The notes: generated by a model not told the origin, from the letters alone. A stretch of DNA of 64,000 bases from an uncultured Collinsella sp. (GCA_938023085.1 CALHDP010000129.1:1-64000); one strand, 5' to 3'; shown: positions 48,618 through 57,871, numbered from the stretch's first letter. Translations and numbers: made by a program.

Positions 48618-50030
48618 TTATGCCTCGTCGTCCTCGTGCAGACGACGGCGATAATCGGCGGCCCAGCCCTCAATATTTACCTGACGGGCGCGGCCCAGAC
48701 CGAGTGCGTCGGCCGGGACCGGCTCGGTGATGACGGAGCCGGCGGCCACGAGCGCACCGTCGCCAATCTGGGCGGGCGCGACCATCATGGTGTCAGAACC
48801 GATGAAGGCATCCTTGCCGATGACGGTCTTGTGCTTGTGGACGCCGTCGTAGTTGCAGGTGATAGAGCCCGCGCCTACGTTGACGCCGGAGCCCATGGTG
48901 GTGTCGCCGATGTAGGACAGGTGGGGCACCTTGGAACCCTCGCCGATCGTGGACTTCTTGATTTCCACGTGCGTACCGGCCTTGGAGCCGTCGAGCATGT
49001 GGGTGCCCGGGCGCAGGTAGGCGCGCGGGCCGCAGTCGACGCCGTTCTCGATGACGGCCTCGATGGCGATGGTCTCATCGATGATGCAGCCGCTGCCGAC
49101 GGTGGTGTCGGTGAGGCGGCTGTTGGGGCCGAGCTGGCACTCCTCGCCCACGGTGACGTGACCGATCAGATGCGTCTGCGGCCACACGACGGTGTCGCGG
49201 CCGATGGTGGCGTCGGGACCGATCCAGGCCTGCGTGGGGTCGATGAACGTGACGCCTTCTGCCATCCAGTGCTCGTTGATGCGGTCGCGCGCGATGGCGG
49301 TGAGCTGCGCGAGCTGGATGCGGCTGTTGACGCCCAGGCCGTCGCGGTAGTCGTCGCAGTGGAAGATGGAGACTGCCTGGCCGTGACCCTTGAGGATTTC
49401 GAGCATGTCGGGCAGGTAGTACTCGGACTGCGCGTTGTCGTTGCCGATCTCGTTAATGTGGGCGGCAAGCTGCGCGCCGTCGAAGGCGTAGCAGCCGGCG
49501 TTGCACTCCAGCAGCGTGGCGGCCTGCTCGGGCGTGCAGTCCTTCTGCTCGATGATGCGCTCGATCTGACCATCGGCGCCCAGCTTGATGCGGCCGTAGC
49601 CAAAAGGATCGGGCGGGGTCATGGTCATGACGGTGCAGGCGAGCTCGCCGGTGGCGACGGTCTGCGCGAACTTGGCGACGGTGTCGGCGGTGATGAGCGG
49701 CAGGTCGCCGTTGAGCACGACGACGGGGCCTTGCGCGATGCCGCAGGCCTCGAGCGCGACCTTGACGGCATGGCCGGTGCCCAGGCGCTCGGTCTGCTCG
49801 ACGCACTCGACTTTGGTGGCGCTGTTGGCGTAGGCGCCATCGATGAGGGCGCGCATCTCGTCGGCGTGGCTGCCGATGACGACCACGACGCGGCTGCAGC
49901 CGGCCTTGATGGTGGCGTCGACGATCCACTGAACCATGGGCTTGCCTAGAATCTTGTGCGAAACCTTGCAGTGGTTCGACTTCATGCGGGTGCCCTCGCC
50001 GGCGGCGAGGATAATTGCGGTTGCGTCCAT
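48618..50030 (-). CDS. glmU: Bifunctional N-acetylglucosamine-1-phosphate uridyltransferase/acetyltransferase
   Basis: 470 residues from ATG 50030 (CAGGAGAT upstream on the minus strand). The N-terminal nucleotidyltransferase has LAAGEGTRMKS and VVLNGDLPLI. The C-terminal left-handed beta-helix carries repeated hexapeptides (IGPDATIGRDTV, then VNVGAGSITCNYDG with the acetyltransferase loop) and a charged tail. It makes UDP-GlcNAc for peptidoglycan and wall polymers. The frame upstream of 50030 is spurious. Confidence 0.96.
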   Translation of the reverse strand: MDATAIILAAGEGTRMKSNHCKVSHKILGKPMVQWIVDATIKAGCSRVVVVIGSHADEMRALIDGAYANSATKVECVEQTERLGTGHAVKVALEACGIAQGPVVVLNGDLPLITADTVAKFAQTVATGELACTVMTMTPPDPFGYGRIKLGADGQIERIIEQKDCTPEQAATLLECNAGCYAFDGAQLAAHINEIGNDNAQSEYYLPDMLEILKGHGQAVSIFHCDDYRDGLGVNSRIQLAQLTAIARDRINEHWMAEGVTFIDPTQAWIGPDATIGRDTVVWPQTHLIGHVTVGEECQLGPNSRLTDTTVGSGCIIDETIAIEAVIENGVDCGPRAYLRPGTHMLDGSKAGTHVEIKKSTIGEGSKVPHLSYIGDTTMGSGVNVGAGSITCNYDGVHKHKTVIGKDAFIGSDTMMVAPAQIGDGALVAAGSVITEPVPADALGLGRARQVNIEGWAADYRRRLHEDDEA

Positions 50031-50220
50031 GTGATCTCCTGTTACGTTATAGAGACGTGTGTTTGGAAACGATACACGGCGCAATATGATACCGCAGGCA
50101 TATGATGAGCGCGTAACGATTGATGCGCGGCAGCTGAGGCTTGGGCCGGCGGTACGGCGTTTGCGCTGGTTGTGTATGGTGGCGGCGCTGCGGCGTTGAC
50201 GTTTGAGCGAGGGGATGGGG

Positions 50221-51114
50221 ATGCCCGTGGACACCATGCGAGAGGAATCGGGCAACGAACCCGTCGCGGCATTTTCGATGTCGCATCCGGCGGTGCCGGC
50301 GCTCTACATGGTGCTGACGTTGGGGCTCACCATGTTCTCGATGCAACCGGTGCTGATTGCGCTATCGCTTGCGGGCGGGTTGGCGTACGGGCTTGCGACG
50401 CGCGGTGTTGCGCGCACGTTGGGCGCGCTTCGCTGGCAGCTGCCGGTGATTTTGATCATTGCGGTGCTCAATCCGCTGTTTAGTGCATCGGGCTCGACGG
50501 AGCTGTTTCGTATTGGCATGCGTGCGGTGTATCTAGAGAGCATGGTTTACGGCCTGTGCATGGGCGGGCTGTTCGTGGCGAGCGTGCTGTGGTTTGAGGC
50601 CGCGGCGTCGATGCTCGAATACGACAAGGTACTTGCGCTTTTGGGCAACGCCGCGCCGGTGCTCGCGCTCATGATCTCGATGTGCATGCGGCTTATCCCG
50701 CAGTTTTTACGCCGCGGTCGTACGGTACTGGCGGTGCAGGATGCGATTGATGTGCCGGGTCGCGCGCCGGCCGATCCCGTGCGTTCGCGCCTACGGGCAT
50801 CGAGCGTGTTGATGGGCTGGGGCATGGAAGATTCGCTGGAGCGCGCGGACGCCATGCGCTCCCGTGGATGGGGCGCCGCGACACGTCGCACGACGTACGC
50901 GCGGTATCGGCTGGGTCGCGGCGATGTTGCCGCGCTGGTTGGGCTTGCGGTGTTTGGTGCCGCTGCGGTGGCGGTGGCATGGACCGCGACAACGCAGTAT
51001 TCGTTTTACCCGCAACTATCGGTGCCGGCGCCGTGGCTGGGCTATGTCGTGTACGCTGCCTGGATGATGCTGCCCTGCGTGTTGCATGCGATCGATGAGA
51101 AGAGGTTCGGCTGA
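50221..51114 (+). CDS. ecfT: ECF transporter transmembrane coupling protein EcfT
   Basis: 297 residues from ATG 50221 (GAGGGG six bases upstream; TTG 50203 rejected). About six helices are visible, and the coupling helices show the EcfT-type short motif ADAMRSRGWG. It links substrate-binding S components to the ATPases. Its stop codon overlaps the start of the ATPase gene (TGATG), so the three genes ecfT-ecfA-ecfS form one operon. Confidence 0.88.
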   Translation: MPVDTMREESGNEPVAAFSMSHPAVPALYMVLTLGLTMFSMQPVLIALSLAGGLAYGLATRGVARTLGALRWQLPVILIIAVLNPLFSASGSTELFRIGMRAVYLESMVYGLCMGGLFVASVLWFEAAASMLEYDKVLALLGNAAPVLALMISMCMRLIPQFLRRGRTVLAVQDAIDVPGRAPADPVRSRLRASSVLMGWGMEDSLERADAMRSRGWGAATRRTTYARYRLGRGDVAALVGLAVFGAAAVAVAWTATTQYSFYPQLSVPAPWLGYVVYAAWMMLPCVLHAIDEKRFG

Positions 51115-52757
51115 TGGCTCGGTTGGATAGGGGACCGGTGTCGGGCGCGGCATACGGCCCGGATATGCCGGCGATTGAGGTGCGGAGCCTGAGCTTTGCC
51201 TACCCCGATGCGGATGCTGCGGTGCTCGAGGGACTCGACTGGTCTGTTCCCCAAGGTGCATTTGCGCTGCTTGTCGGCGGTACCGGATCGGGTAAGTCGA
51301 CGTTGCTGTCGCTACTCAAGCCCGAGATCGCTCCGGCGGGCGAGCGCACTGGCGAACTGCTCGTGCTGGGCGAGAACGTCGCCGACATGGATGTGCGGGC
51401 ATCGGCGGAGCGCGTGGGCTATGTGTTCCAGGATCCCGAGAACCAGATCGTGTGCGAAACCGTGTGGCACGAGATGGCGTTTGGCCTGGAAAACTTGGGG
51501 CTAGCGCGTGATGAGATGCGCCGTCGCGTAGCTGAGACCAGCTATTTCTTTGGGCTGGAAGATTGGCTTCACCGCGATACTGACACGCTTTCGGGCGGTC
51601 GCAAACAGTTGCTGTCGTTGGCGGCCGTTCTGACGCTGCGCCCGCGCGTGCTGCTGCTCGACGAGCCCACGTCTCAGCTTGATCCGGTTGCGGAGAAGAA
51701 TTTCCTGCACGCGCTGTTTCGTGTGAATCGCGAGCTGGGCTGCACGGTTGTTGTGGCGACGCATCAGCCGCGCCCAATGCTCGAATACGCGACGTGTGCG
51801 TACCGGATTGAGGACGGTCGCGTGCGCGAGGTGGCGGATATGGCTTCTTTGGGACGCCGAGAATCGCTGTTTTCCGATGACATGTTGGGGTGGGGTGCCA
51901 TCCGATGTGCAAATAAAGGAGTATTCAGCAGGCGCGAGGACAATTTGGGCTCTCTGGAGCCGCCCGGGGACGTATCGAGCGCGAAAAAAAGTTCAGAATT
52001 GGACAAATCGTCCGAATTTGTGGCGCAAACGTCGCTCGAGAACGGCTCGGAAGCCTTCCCGCGCACGGATGGAAGCAGAATACTCCAAAAAATGCACGGC
52101 GGGTCGGCTACCACCCTGTCGGAAGGCTGGTTTCGCTACGATCGAGCGTCCGGCTGGGTGCTGCGCGGGCTCGATGCGTCGTTTTCGACTGGCGCGGTGC
52201 ATGCGGTTGTGGGCGGTAACGGCTGCGGCAAGTCGACGATGCTTTCGGTGCTGGCCAAGACTGCCAAGCTGCAGCGTGGTCGTATGGTGCGCGGGGCGGC
52301 CTCGGCTGCGCTGCTGCCGCAGAACCCCAAGGCCCTGCTGGTTGCCGAGACGGTGCGCGACGAGCTGATGGAATGGGCCTCGACCTGCGGATATGACGAG
52401 AACTTGGCGCGGGAGCGTGCGGCGAGCTTGGGGTTGTCGGGTCTGGATGGACGCCATCCGTACGATCTTTCGGGCGGGCAGCGTCAACTGCTTGCATTGG
52501 CAAAACTGCTGCTAATCGGCCCCGAACTGCTATTGCTCGATGAGCCCACCAAGGGTCTAGACCTGTTCAGCCGCCGCATTATCGCCCGCGCCCTGCGTGG
52601 CCATGCGAAGGCTGGCGGCACCGTCATCACGGCTACGCACGATTTGGACTTTGCCGAGCAGGTAGCCGACGACGTCGCCATGATGTTTGACGGCGAGATT
52701 GCCTGCATGGAGTCCCCGGCCGACTTCTTTGCCGACAACGTGTTCTATAGGGCGTGA
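51114..52757 (+). CDS. ECF transporter ATPase, two nucleotide-binding domains fused (EcfA-EcfA')
   Basis: 547 residues. Domain 1 (about 18-250) has GGTGSGKST, LSGGRKQ and LLLDEPTSQLD. Domain 2 (about 335-540) has GGNGCGKST, LSGGQRQ and LLLDEPTKGLD. A single chain thus supplies both ATPases that are usually EcfA1 and EcfA2. The linker, residues 265-328, is Ser/Glu/Lys-rich and differs in composition from the domains. It is encoded by a segment bounded by inverted repeats (51907-52097). ATG overlaps the ecfT stop; AGAGG is upstream. Confidence 0.92.
   Translation: MARLDRGPVSGAAYGPDMPAIEVRSLSFAYPDADAAVLEGLDWSVPQGAFALLVGGTGSGKSTLLSLLKPEIAPAGERTGELLVLGENVADMDVRASAERVGYVFQDPENQIVCETVWHEMAFGLENLGLARDEMRRRVAETSYFFGLEDWLHRDTDTLSGGRKQLLSLAAVLTLRPRVLLLDEPTSQLDPVAEKNFLHALFRVNRELGCTVVVATHQPRPMLEYATCAYRIEDGRVREVADMASLGRRESLFSDDMLGWGAIRCANKGVFSRREDNLGSLEPPGDVSSAKKSSELDKSSEFVAQTSLENGSEAFPRTDGSRILQKMHGGSATTLSEGWFRYDRASGWVLRGLDASFSTGAVHAVVGGNGCGKSTMLSVLAKTAKLQRGRMVRGAASAALLPQNPKALLVAETVRDELMEWASTCGYDENLARERAASLGLSGLDGRHPYDLSGGQRQLLALAKLLLIGPELLLLDEPTKGLDLFSRRIIARALRGHAKAGGTVITATHDLDFAEQVADDVAMMFDGEIACMESPADFFADNVFYRA
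51907..52097. repeat. Inverted-repeat-bounded segment inside the ECF ATPase gene
   Basis: The ends GTGCA-x6-GGAGTATTC (51907-51926) and GAATACTCC-x6-TGCAC (52078-52097) are inverted repeats (15 of 20 positions). An inner pair AATTGGAC/GTCCGAATT lies near 51998-52018. The segment is translated in frame as the inter-domain linker, and no target-site duplication was found. Confidence 0.55.
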
Positions 52758-52761
52758 TGGG

Positions 52762-53475
52762 ATGACGGACTGTCGTTTCTCGCGCTTGCTTGCAAAACTG
52801 GAGATCCCGCTGTTGTTGGCGGTGCCGGCGGTGATGGCTGCGGCGTTGCTGTCGGGTGTTGAGCAGGCAGCATTGGCCATGCTGGTTGTGGTGGCGCTGG
52901 TGCTCGCGCTGTTCTTTGCGGGTTACGAGGCATCTCGTCCGGGTTTGCGCCAGATTATGCCCACGCTGGTTCTGGCAGCATTGGCCGCGGCGGGGCGCAT
53001 CTTGTTTGGCCCCATTCCCGACTTTAAACCCGTGAGTGCCATCGCCATTATCGCCGGGGCGACACTCGGTCGTCGTAACGGCTTTATGGTCGGTGCGTTG
53101 GCGGCGCTGACCAGCAATTTCTTTTTTGGGCAGGGCATGTGGACGCCGTGGCAGATGTATGCCTGGGGGCTCGTGGGATACGTTGGCGGTGCGCTGGCGC
53201 ATGCCGGCGCTTTTGATCGCGCCGATGGCACCGTGCGTATGCCGGCGCTGCTGACCTACGGCTTTGCTTCGGGTTTGCTGTACGGCGTTGTGATCAACGC
53301 CTACGACATTATCGGTTTTGTTCAACCGCTCACGTGGGCGGGTGCCATGGCACGTCTTGCCACGGCAGTGCCGTTCGATATCACACACGGCCTCGCGACC
53401 TGCGTGTTCTTGGCTGCCTTGTACAAGCCTTGGTGCCGTCGCATTAACCGTGTCGTCGTGAAATACGGGCTGTAA
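52762..53475 (+). CDS. ECF transporter substrate-binding (S) component
   Basis: 237 residues, about six hydrophobic helices. The loop GRRNGFMVGALAALTSNFFF followed by GQGMWTPWQMYAWGLVGYVG is typical of S components annotated as energy-coupling-factor substrate-specific proteins. The gene starts four bases after the ATPase stop, with a poor ribosome site, so coupling is likely. The vitamin or metal carried cannot be told from sequence. No riboswitch is seen before ecfT. Confidence 0.8.
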   Translation: MTDCRFSRLLAKLEIPLLLAVPAVMAAALLSGVEQAALAMLVVVALVLALFFAGYEASRPGLRQIMPTLVLAALAAAGRILFGPIPDFKPVSAIAIIAGATLGRRNGFMVGALAALTSNFFFGQGMWTPWQMYAWGLVGYVGGALAHAGAFDRADGTVRMPALLTYGFASGLLYGVVINAYDIIGFVQPLTWAGAMARLATAVPFDITHGLATCVFLAALYKPWCRRINRVVVKYGL

Positions 53476-53500
53476 GGCATTTCGCGTTCCCTCACGAACT

Positions 53501-53561
53501 TGCGGTGGAATGGTTCTCGTTTTTGGCTATTTGCTGCCCAAACAGGAACTATTCCACCGCA
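53501..53561. repeat. Intergenic palindrome after ECF operon
   Basis: TGCGGTGGAATGGTTC and GAACTATTCCACCGCA pair over 16 bases with one wobble around a 29-base loop. It lies between convergent genes and has no T-tract directly after the stem. Confidence 0.65.
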
Positions 53562-53624
53562 CCTTATAGGGGGAGAGGGGCCACATAATCTGTTTTCCTC
53601 TGTCCCCCCAGGAATTACTTGGGG

Positions 53625-54443
53625 CTAGAGTTCTAGCGTGAGGGTGACGGGGCAGTGGTCGCTGCCGAAGATGTCGCCGCGGATGCCGGTGTCGCGTACG
53701 TTGTCGGCGATTGCGTCGCTTACCAGGAAGTAATCGATGCGCCAGCCGGCGTTGTTCTTGCGGGCATTAAAGCGGTAGCTCCACCAGCTGTAGACGCCCT
53801 CGACGTCGGGGTTTGCCGCGCGCCAGGTATCGGTAAACCCGGCGTTGAGCAGCTCGGTAAACTTGCCGCGTTCTTCGTCCGAAAAGCCTGCGTTGCCGCG
53901 GTTGGACTTGGGGTTCTTAAGGTCGATCTCCTCATGCGCCACGTTAAAGTCGCCGCAGGTTACGACGGGTTTGCCGGTCTCGCGCTCGAGTCCCGTCAAA
54001 AAGCCGCGATAGGCATCATCCCAGGCCATGCGCACATCGATGCGCGCGAGCTCATTTTGGGCGTTGGGCGTGTAGACGTCGACAAACCAAAACTTGTCGA
54101 ACTCGAGCGCGCAGACGCGGCCCTCGGTTACGGCTTGGGCGACGAGTACGGCCGCCTCGCCCTCGCCGGCGTAGGGCAGCAGCGCGTCGGCGCGCAGCAC
54201 GCGCAGCGGCTCCTGGCGGCTAAAGACCGCGGTGCCCGAGTAGCCCTTGCGCTCGGCGTAGCTCCAGGTTTGGTAATAACCGGGCAGGTCAATATCGACC
54301 TGGCCCCCTTGCAGCTTGGTCTCCTGCAGCGCCAAGATGTCGACGTCGAGTTCTTGCGCGATCTGGATAAAGCTCGGGTCCTTTTTGAGCACGGCGCGCA
54401 GGCCGTTAACGTTCCACGAGGCAAAGGTGTAAGTCTGAGGCAT
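53625..54443 (-). CDS. Exodeoxyribonuclease III / AP endonuclease
   Basis: 272 residues, GAAAGGA before ATG on the minus strand. The exonuclease-endonuclease-phosphatase fold is complete: WNVNGLRA, LQETKLQGG, GTAVFSR, GDFNVAHEEIDLKNPKSN and GSDHCPV. These enzymes cut abasic sites and trim 3' ends in base-excision repair. The length and the SDHCPV ending match the XthA/ExoA family. It is monocistronic and convergent with the ECF operon. Confidence 0.93.
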   Translation of the reverse strand: MPQTYTFASWNVNGLRAVLKKDPSFIQIAQELDVDILALQETKLQGGQVDIDLPGYYQTWSYAERKGYSGTAVFSRQEPLRVLRADALLPYAGEGEAAVLVAQAVTEGRVCALEFDKFWFVDVYTPNAQNELARIDVRMAWDDAYRGFLTGLERETGKPVVTCGDFNVAHEEIDLKNPKSNRGNAGFSDEERGKFTELLNAGFTDTWRAANPDVEGVYSWWSYRFNARKNNAGWRIDYFLVSDAIADNVRDTGIRGDIFGSDHCPVTLTLEL

Positions 54444-54578
54444 GGTGTCCTTTCGACGGGGTTGGCAGGCTTAAGATTAGCGCAACAGGGGCGGGGTGGG
54501 CCCCGCGCATGCTGACTTAAAGGCCGCATGCTGGGACGTTGCCCAACGCTGCCCGACCAACAGGGACGGAGGACTCAT

Positions 54579-55331
54579 ATGACGCAGGCAATAACGGATC
54601 CCAAGCAGGCCTCCGCCGCGCTGGCGGAGCTGTTCGGCACCCATAAGCGCGTGGTCTTCTTTGGCGGCGCTGGTGTTTCCACGGCAAGTGGCATTCCCGA
54701 TTTCCGCAGCGTGGACGGCCTGTATCACCAGCAGTTTGCCTATCCGCCCGAGACCATGCTGTCGCATAGCTTTTACGAGGCGCATCCTGCGGAGTTCTTC
54801 GACTTTTACCGCACCAAGATGATCGCGCTCAACGCTAAACCCAACCGCTGCCACACCAAGCTGGCCGAGCTGGAGCGCGCCGGCAAGCTCGACGCCGTGG
54901 TGACGCAAAATATCGACGGCCTGCATCAGATGGCCGGCTCACAGCGAGTGTTTGAGCTGCACGGATCGGTCCATCGCAACATTTGCCAGTCGTGCGGCGC
55001 GGTCTATAGCGCCGAGTGGATTTGCTCGCGCGAGCACGAGGATGCCGCGGGCGTGCCTGCGTGCCCCGCGTGCGGTGGCCGCATCAAGCCCGATGTAGTG
55101 CTCTACGAAGAGCCGCTCGACGAGCATGTGTTGACCGGTGCCGTTGCCGCCATCGCCGCGGCCGATGCCCTCATTGTGGGCGGGACCTCGCTCGTGGTGT
55201 ATCCGGCGGCGGGCCTTACGCGTTACTTTACCGGCGATACGCTGGCCATTTGCAATCTTGCTCCCACCGATCAGGATGCAAATGCCGACCTGCTGATTTC
55301 TTGCGACATCGCGGCCGCGTTTGCGTTCTAG
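54579..55331 (+). CDS. NAD-dependent protein deacylase (sirtuin, CobB type)
   Basis: 250 residues from ATG 54579 with GGAGGA upstream; the frame from 54528 is too long. GAGVSTASGIPDFRS binds NAD, TQNIDGLHQ and ELHGS carry the catalytic Asn/Asp and His. The zinc site is CQSC...CPAC. It removes acyl groups from lysines and could regulate acetyl-CoA-related enzymes. The YEE at the GVVWFGE-equivalent position (VLYEEPL) differs from the Arg/Tyr desuccinylase signature. A small gap leads to the folate fusion gene. Confidence 0.92.
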   Translation: MTQAITDPKQASAALAELFGTHKRVVFFGGAGVSTASGIPDFRSVDGLYHQQFAYPPETMLSHSFYEAHPAEFFDFYRTKMIALNAKPNRCHTKLAELERAGKLDAVVTQNIDGLHQMAGSQRVFELHGSVHRNICQSCGAVYSAEWICSREHEDAAGVPACPACGGRIKPDVVLYEEPLDEHVLTGAVAAIAAADALIVGGTSLVVYPAAGLTRYFTGDTLAICNLAPTDQDANADLLISCDIAAAFAF

Positions 55332-55426
55332 CCCGCGCGCGCGGATACAATAGAAAGACTGAGTGCAAAGCGACCCCGCCGCCAGCTCCCCAAGCTCGGC
55401 GGCGTGGGCATTTTAGGAGGATGTTC

Positions 55427-57169
55427 ATGGCGAACGACAGCAAGACATGGCGGTGCGGAAAGTACGAGCTCAGCTTTGACCGTCCGCGCATCATGGGCGT
55501 CCTCAACGTGACGCCCGATTCGTTTAGCGACGGCGGGGAGCACTTCGACCCCGATGCCGCCATCGAGTACGGCCTGGCGATGCTCGATGCCGGCGCCGAC
55601 ATCATCGACGTGGGCGGTGAGTCCACGCGCCCTGGTTTTACCCCGGTCAACCCCGACGAGGAAGCTCGCCGCGTGCTGCCCGTGGTGCGCGCGCTGGCCA
55701 AGGAGGGCGCCATCGTCTCGATCGACACGCGTCATGTGGCGGTTGCCAAGGCGGCCGTGCGCTGCGGCGCCTCGATCGTCAACGACGTGACGGGCTTCAC
55801 CGATCCCAAGATGGTCGAGTTTGTTAAGACGAGTACCTGCGGCGTCATCGTGATGCATGCCGGCGAGGTCGCCGCGCCCGCCCGCACGCACGCAACGGTG
55901 CAGCTCGATACCTCGGCTGCGGCGTTTGTTGCCGAGAAGGCACGCGAAGCGGCTGCCGAGGCCGCGCGCGAGGCCGAGAAGCCGGCCCGTCGCCGTCGCG
56001 GCAAGTTGCTGGGCGAGCCCAAGGTTGAGGCCAAGCTTCCGGGCGGTGTGGTACAGCCCTCACTGCCGTTTGGCGAGCCGGAGCCCACGTCCGAGCCTGC
56101 AAGCGAGCAGGAGACGCCGGCCGCCGAGCAGGCTGCTGCCGCCGAGACCGTCGCGCCCGCGCCCGAGGCCGCGCCCGCAGCCACCGAGGTCGCATCGGAG
56201 TCCAATGACCACCTGGCAGCCATGATGCGCCGCAGCGCCCGCCGCGAGGAAGCCTACGTGCCCACCTCGCAGCTCCGCCGCTTCACCCTGCCCGATTCGG
56301 CGCCCATCATGCGCCGCGTTATGGGCTTTCTGTCCGACCAGGCCCGCACACTCATCCATGCCGGCGTGTCGCGCGACCGCATCTGCATCGATCCTGGCCC
56401 GGGCTTTGGTAAGTCGGCTAACGAGGATATCGTCATCCAGCGCGAGACTGCCAAGATGGCGTCACTGGGCTATCCGCTCATGTGCGCCGTGTCGCGCAAG
56501 CGCTTTGTGGGCGCTATCTCGGGCGTGACCGAGGCCGCCGCGCGCGATGCCGCCACGTTTGGCGTGTGCCTGGGCGCCATCCAGGCCGGTGCCAACATCG
56601 TGCGCGTGCACGACGCCGCGGGTTTTGCGCAGTTCCTGAACGGCTACTGGGCGGTTGCCAAGCCGCAGCCGCGCCGCGCGTTTGTGGCCGTGGGCTCCAA
56701 CCTGGGGCATCGCTGCGACAACATCCGCGCCGCACGTGAGATGATCGCCGAGATTCCACTTACCTGCGTGTCTAACTCCTCCAAGATTTACGAGAGCGAG
56801 CCGGCCTACGAGACGCGCCAGGACGCGTTTGCCAACGCCGTCATCGAGATCAAGACCGAGCTGGCGCCGTTGGTGCTGCTCGACGAGCTCATGAAGATCG
56901 AGGCCGAGCTGGGCCGCGACCGCTCCAAAAAGGCCAAGGCCAACGGCCCGCGCACCATCGACCTGGACCTGCTGTGGATGGATGGCGAGACCCACGGCGG
57001 CAAAAAGCTGCGCCTGCCGCATCCGCTGATCGGCGAGCGCGATTTTGTGCTGGTGCCGCTCGAGGACTTGATGCACGACCCGGCGCGGTTCTTCCGCTAC
57101 AACGGCGTCGAGGTCAAGGAGCCCGAGGACCGCGTGGGCCATATCGTGGGCGAATTGGGGCGTATGTAG
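55427..57169 (+). CDS. Bifunctional dihydropteroate synthase / HPPK fusion (FolP-FolK) with large insertion
   Basis: 580 residues from ATG 55427 (AGGAGG six bases upstream). Residues 20-400 are DHPS: IMGVLNVTPDSFSDGG, DVGGESTRPG, SIDTRH, IDPGPGFGKS and SRKRF. A stretch at about 146-285, rich in Ala, Glu and Pro, splits the DHPS barrel after VIVMHAGE. From residue 417 comes HPPK: AFVAVGSNLG, then RDRSKKAKANGPRTIDLDLL. The protein therefore performs two successive steps of dihydrofolate synthesis, in the reverse of their pathway order. The core motifs are intact, so both activities are expected. Confidence 0.93.
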   Translation: MANDSKTWRCGKYELSFDRPRIMGVLNVTPDSFSDGGEHFDPDAAIEYGLAMLDAGADIIDVGGESTRPGFTPVNPDEEARRVLPVVRALAKEGAIVSIDTRHVAVAKAAVRCGASIVNDVTGFTDPKMVEFVKTSTCGVIVMHAGEVAAPARTHATVQLDTSAAAFVAEKAREAAAEAAREAEKPARRRRGKLLGEPKVEAKLPGGVVQPSLPFGEPEPTSEPASEQETPAAEQAAAAETVAPAPEAAPAATEVASESNDHLAAMMRRSARREEAYVPTSQLRRFTLPDSAPIMRRVMGFLSDQARTLIHAGVSRDRICIDPGPGFGKSANEDIVIQRETAKMASLGYPLMCAVSRKRFVGAISGVTEAAARDAATFGVCLGAIQAGANIVRVHDAAGFAQFLNGYWAVAKPQPRRAFVAVGSNLGHRCDNIRAAREMIAEIPLTCVSNSSKIYESEPAYETRQDAFANAVIEIKTELAPLVLLDELMKIEAELGRDRSKKAKANGPRTIDLDLLWMDGETHGGKKLRLPHPLIGERDFVLVPLEDLMHDPARFFRYNGVEVKEPEDRVGHIVGELGRM

Positions 57170-57871
57170 ATGATCGAGATGAACGCTGTTGCCGCCGGTA
57201 CCGAGCTTGACGCCGCGCGCGACGCGGGCCGCGAGGGTGTGTCCGCGGGCTGGTGCGCTTGGAGCGCGGGCGAGGTGTCGTTGACGTTTTCGCTGGTCGT
57301 GCGCCCGGATGTGAACATGCATGCCTTCCACGGCCTGCCGTTTGTGGCCGCGATGGGCATGATGGACGCACTCGTGGGAACGGCTGCGGCACCGGGGCTG
57401 GGCCTTGCCGGCAAGGTGGGTATTCAGTGGCCGAGCGACATTGTGTGCGGCGCGCCCGCGTTTGAGACGTCGTTCGCGCGTGTTACCGTGAACGGTGGTG
57501 CCGGTGCTGCGGGCATGTTCGGTGCCGTGACGGTGGATATTGAGCGTTCGGCGCTGAGCGAGCTTGGTGTGGACGTGGCCGACGAAGCGCTGGTCGAGAC
57601 GCTGGCCGCCGCCGTGCTGGCCCGCGTGGACGCCTGGGCGGTTGTTGCCAACACGCCGCAAGGCGCCGCAGGGCCGCTGGCTCCCGTGCTGGGCGAGTAC
57701 TTCGACATGGTGCCGCTGCTGGGCCGCCAAGTTGCGGCGGTGTCGCCCAACGGCTTGCCGCTTGCGGTCGGTGTGTTTGCGGGCCTGGACATCTGGGGCC
57801 GCGCGACCATCAAGACCGATGCCGGCGAGCAGGAGTTTCCGCCCGAGGCCGTACGAATTCGCGGGCTGTAG
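57170..57871 (+). CDS. Biotin/lipoate-ligase-fold protein, divergent BirA-like
   Basis: 233 residues; ATG begins immediately after the FolP-FolK stop. WSAGEVSLTFSLVVRP, GLPFVAAMGMMDAL and KVGIQWPSDIVCG align with the G-x-L-x-x-S...K-WPND core of biotin--protein ligases. The C-terminal SPNGLPLAVGVFAGLDIWGRATI resembles the small C-terminal domain. There is no helix-turn-helix domain, and the usual GRGRRGR biotin/AMP loop is missing, so classic ligase chemistry is uncertain. Co-transcription with folate genes is implied by the zero gap. A terminator follows. Confidence 0.6.
   Translation: MIEMNAVAAGTELDAARDAGREGVSAGWCAWSAGEVSLTFSLVVRPDVNMHAFHGLPFVAAMGMMDALVGTAAAPGLGLAGKVGIQWPSDIVCGAPAFETSFARVTVNGGAGAAGMFGAVTVDIERSALSELGVDVADEALVETLAAAVLARVDAWAVVANTPQGAAGPLAPVLGEYFDMVPLLGRQVAAVSPNGLPLAVGVFAGLDIWGRATIKTDAGEQEFPPEAVRIRGL

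Noticed and set aside
48603..49949. 448-codon plus-strand frame opposite glmU
   Set aside because: Low-complexity Gly/Asp/Val-rich shadow of glmU with no recognisable domain or start signal.
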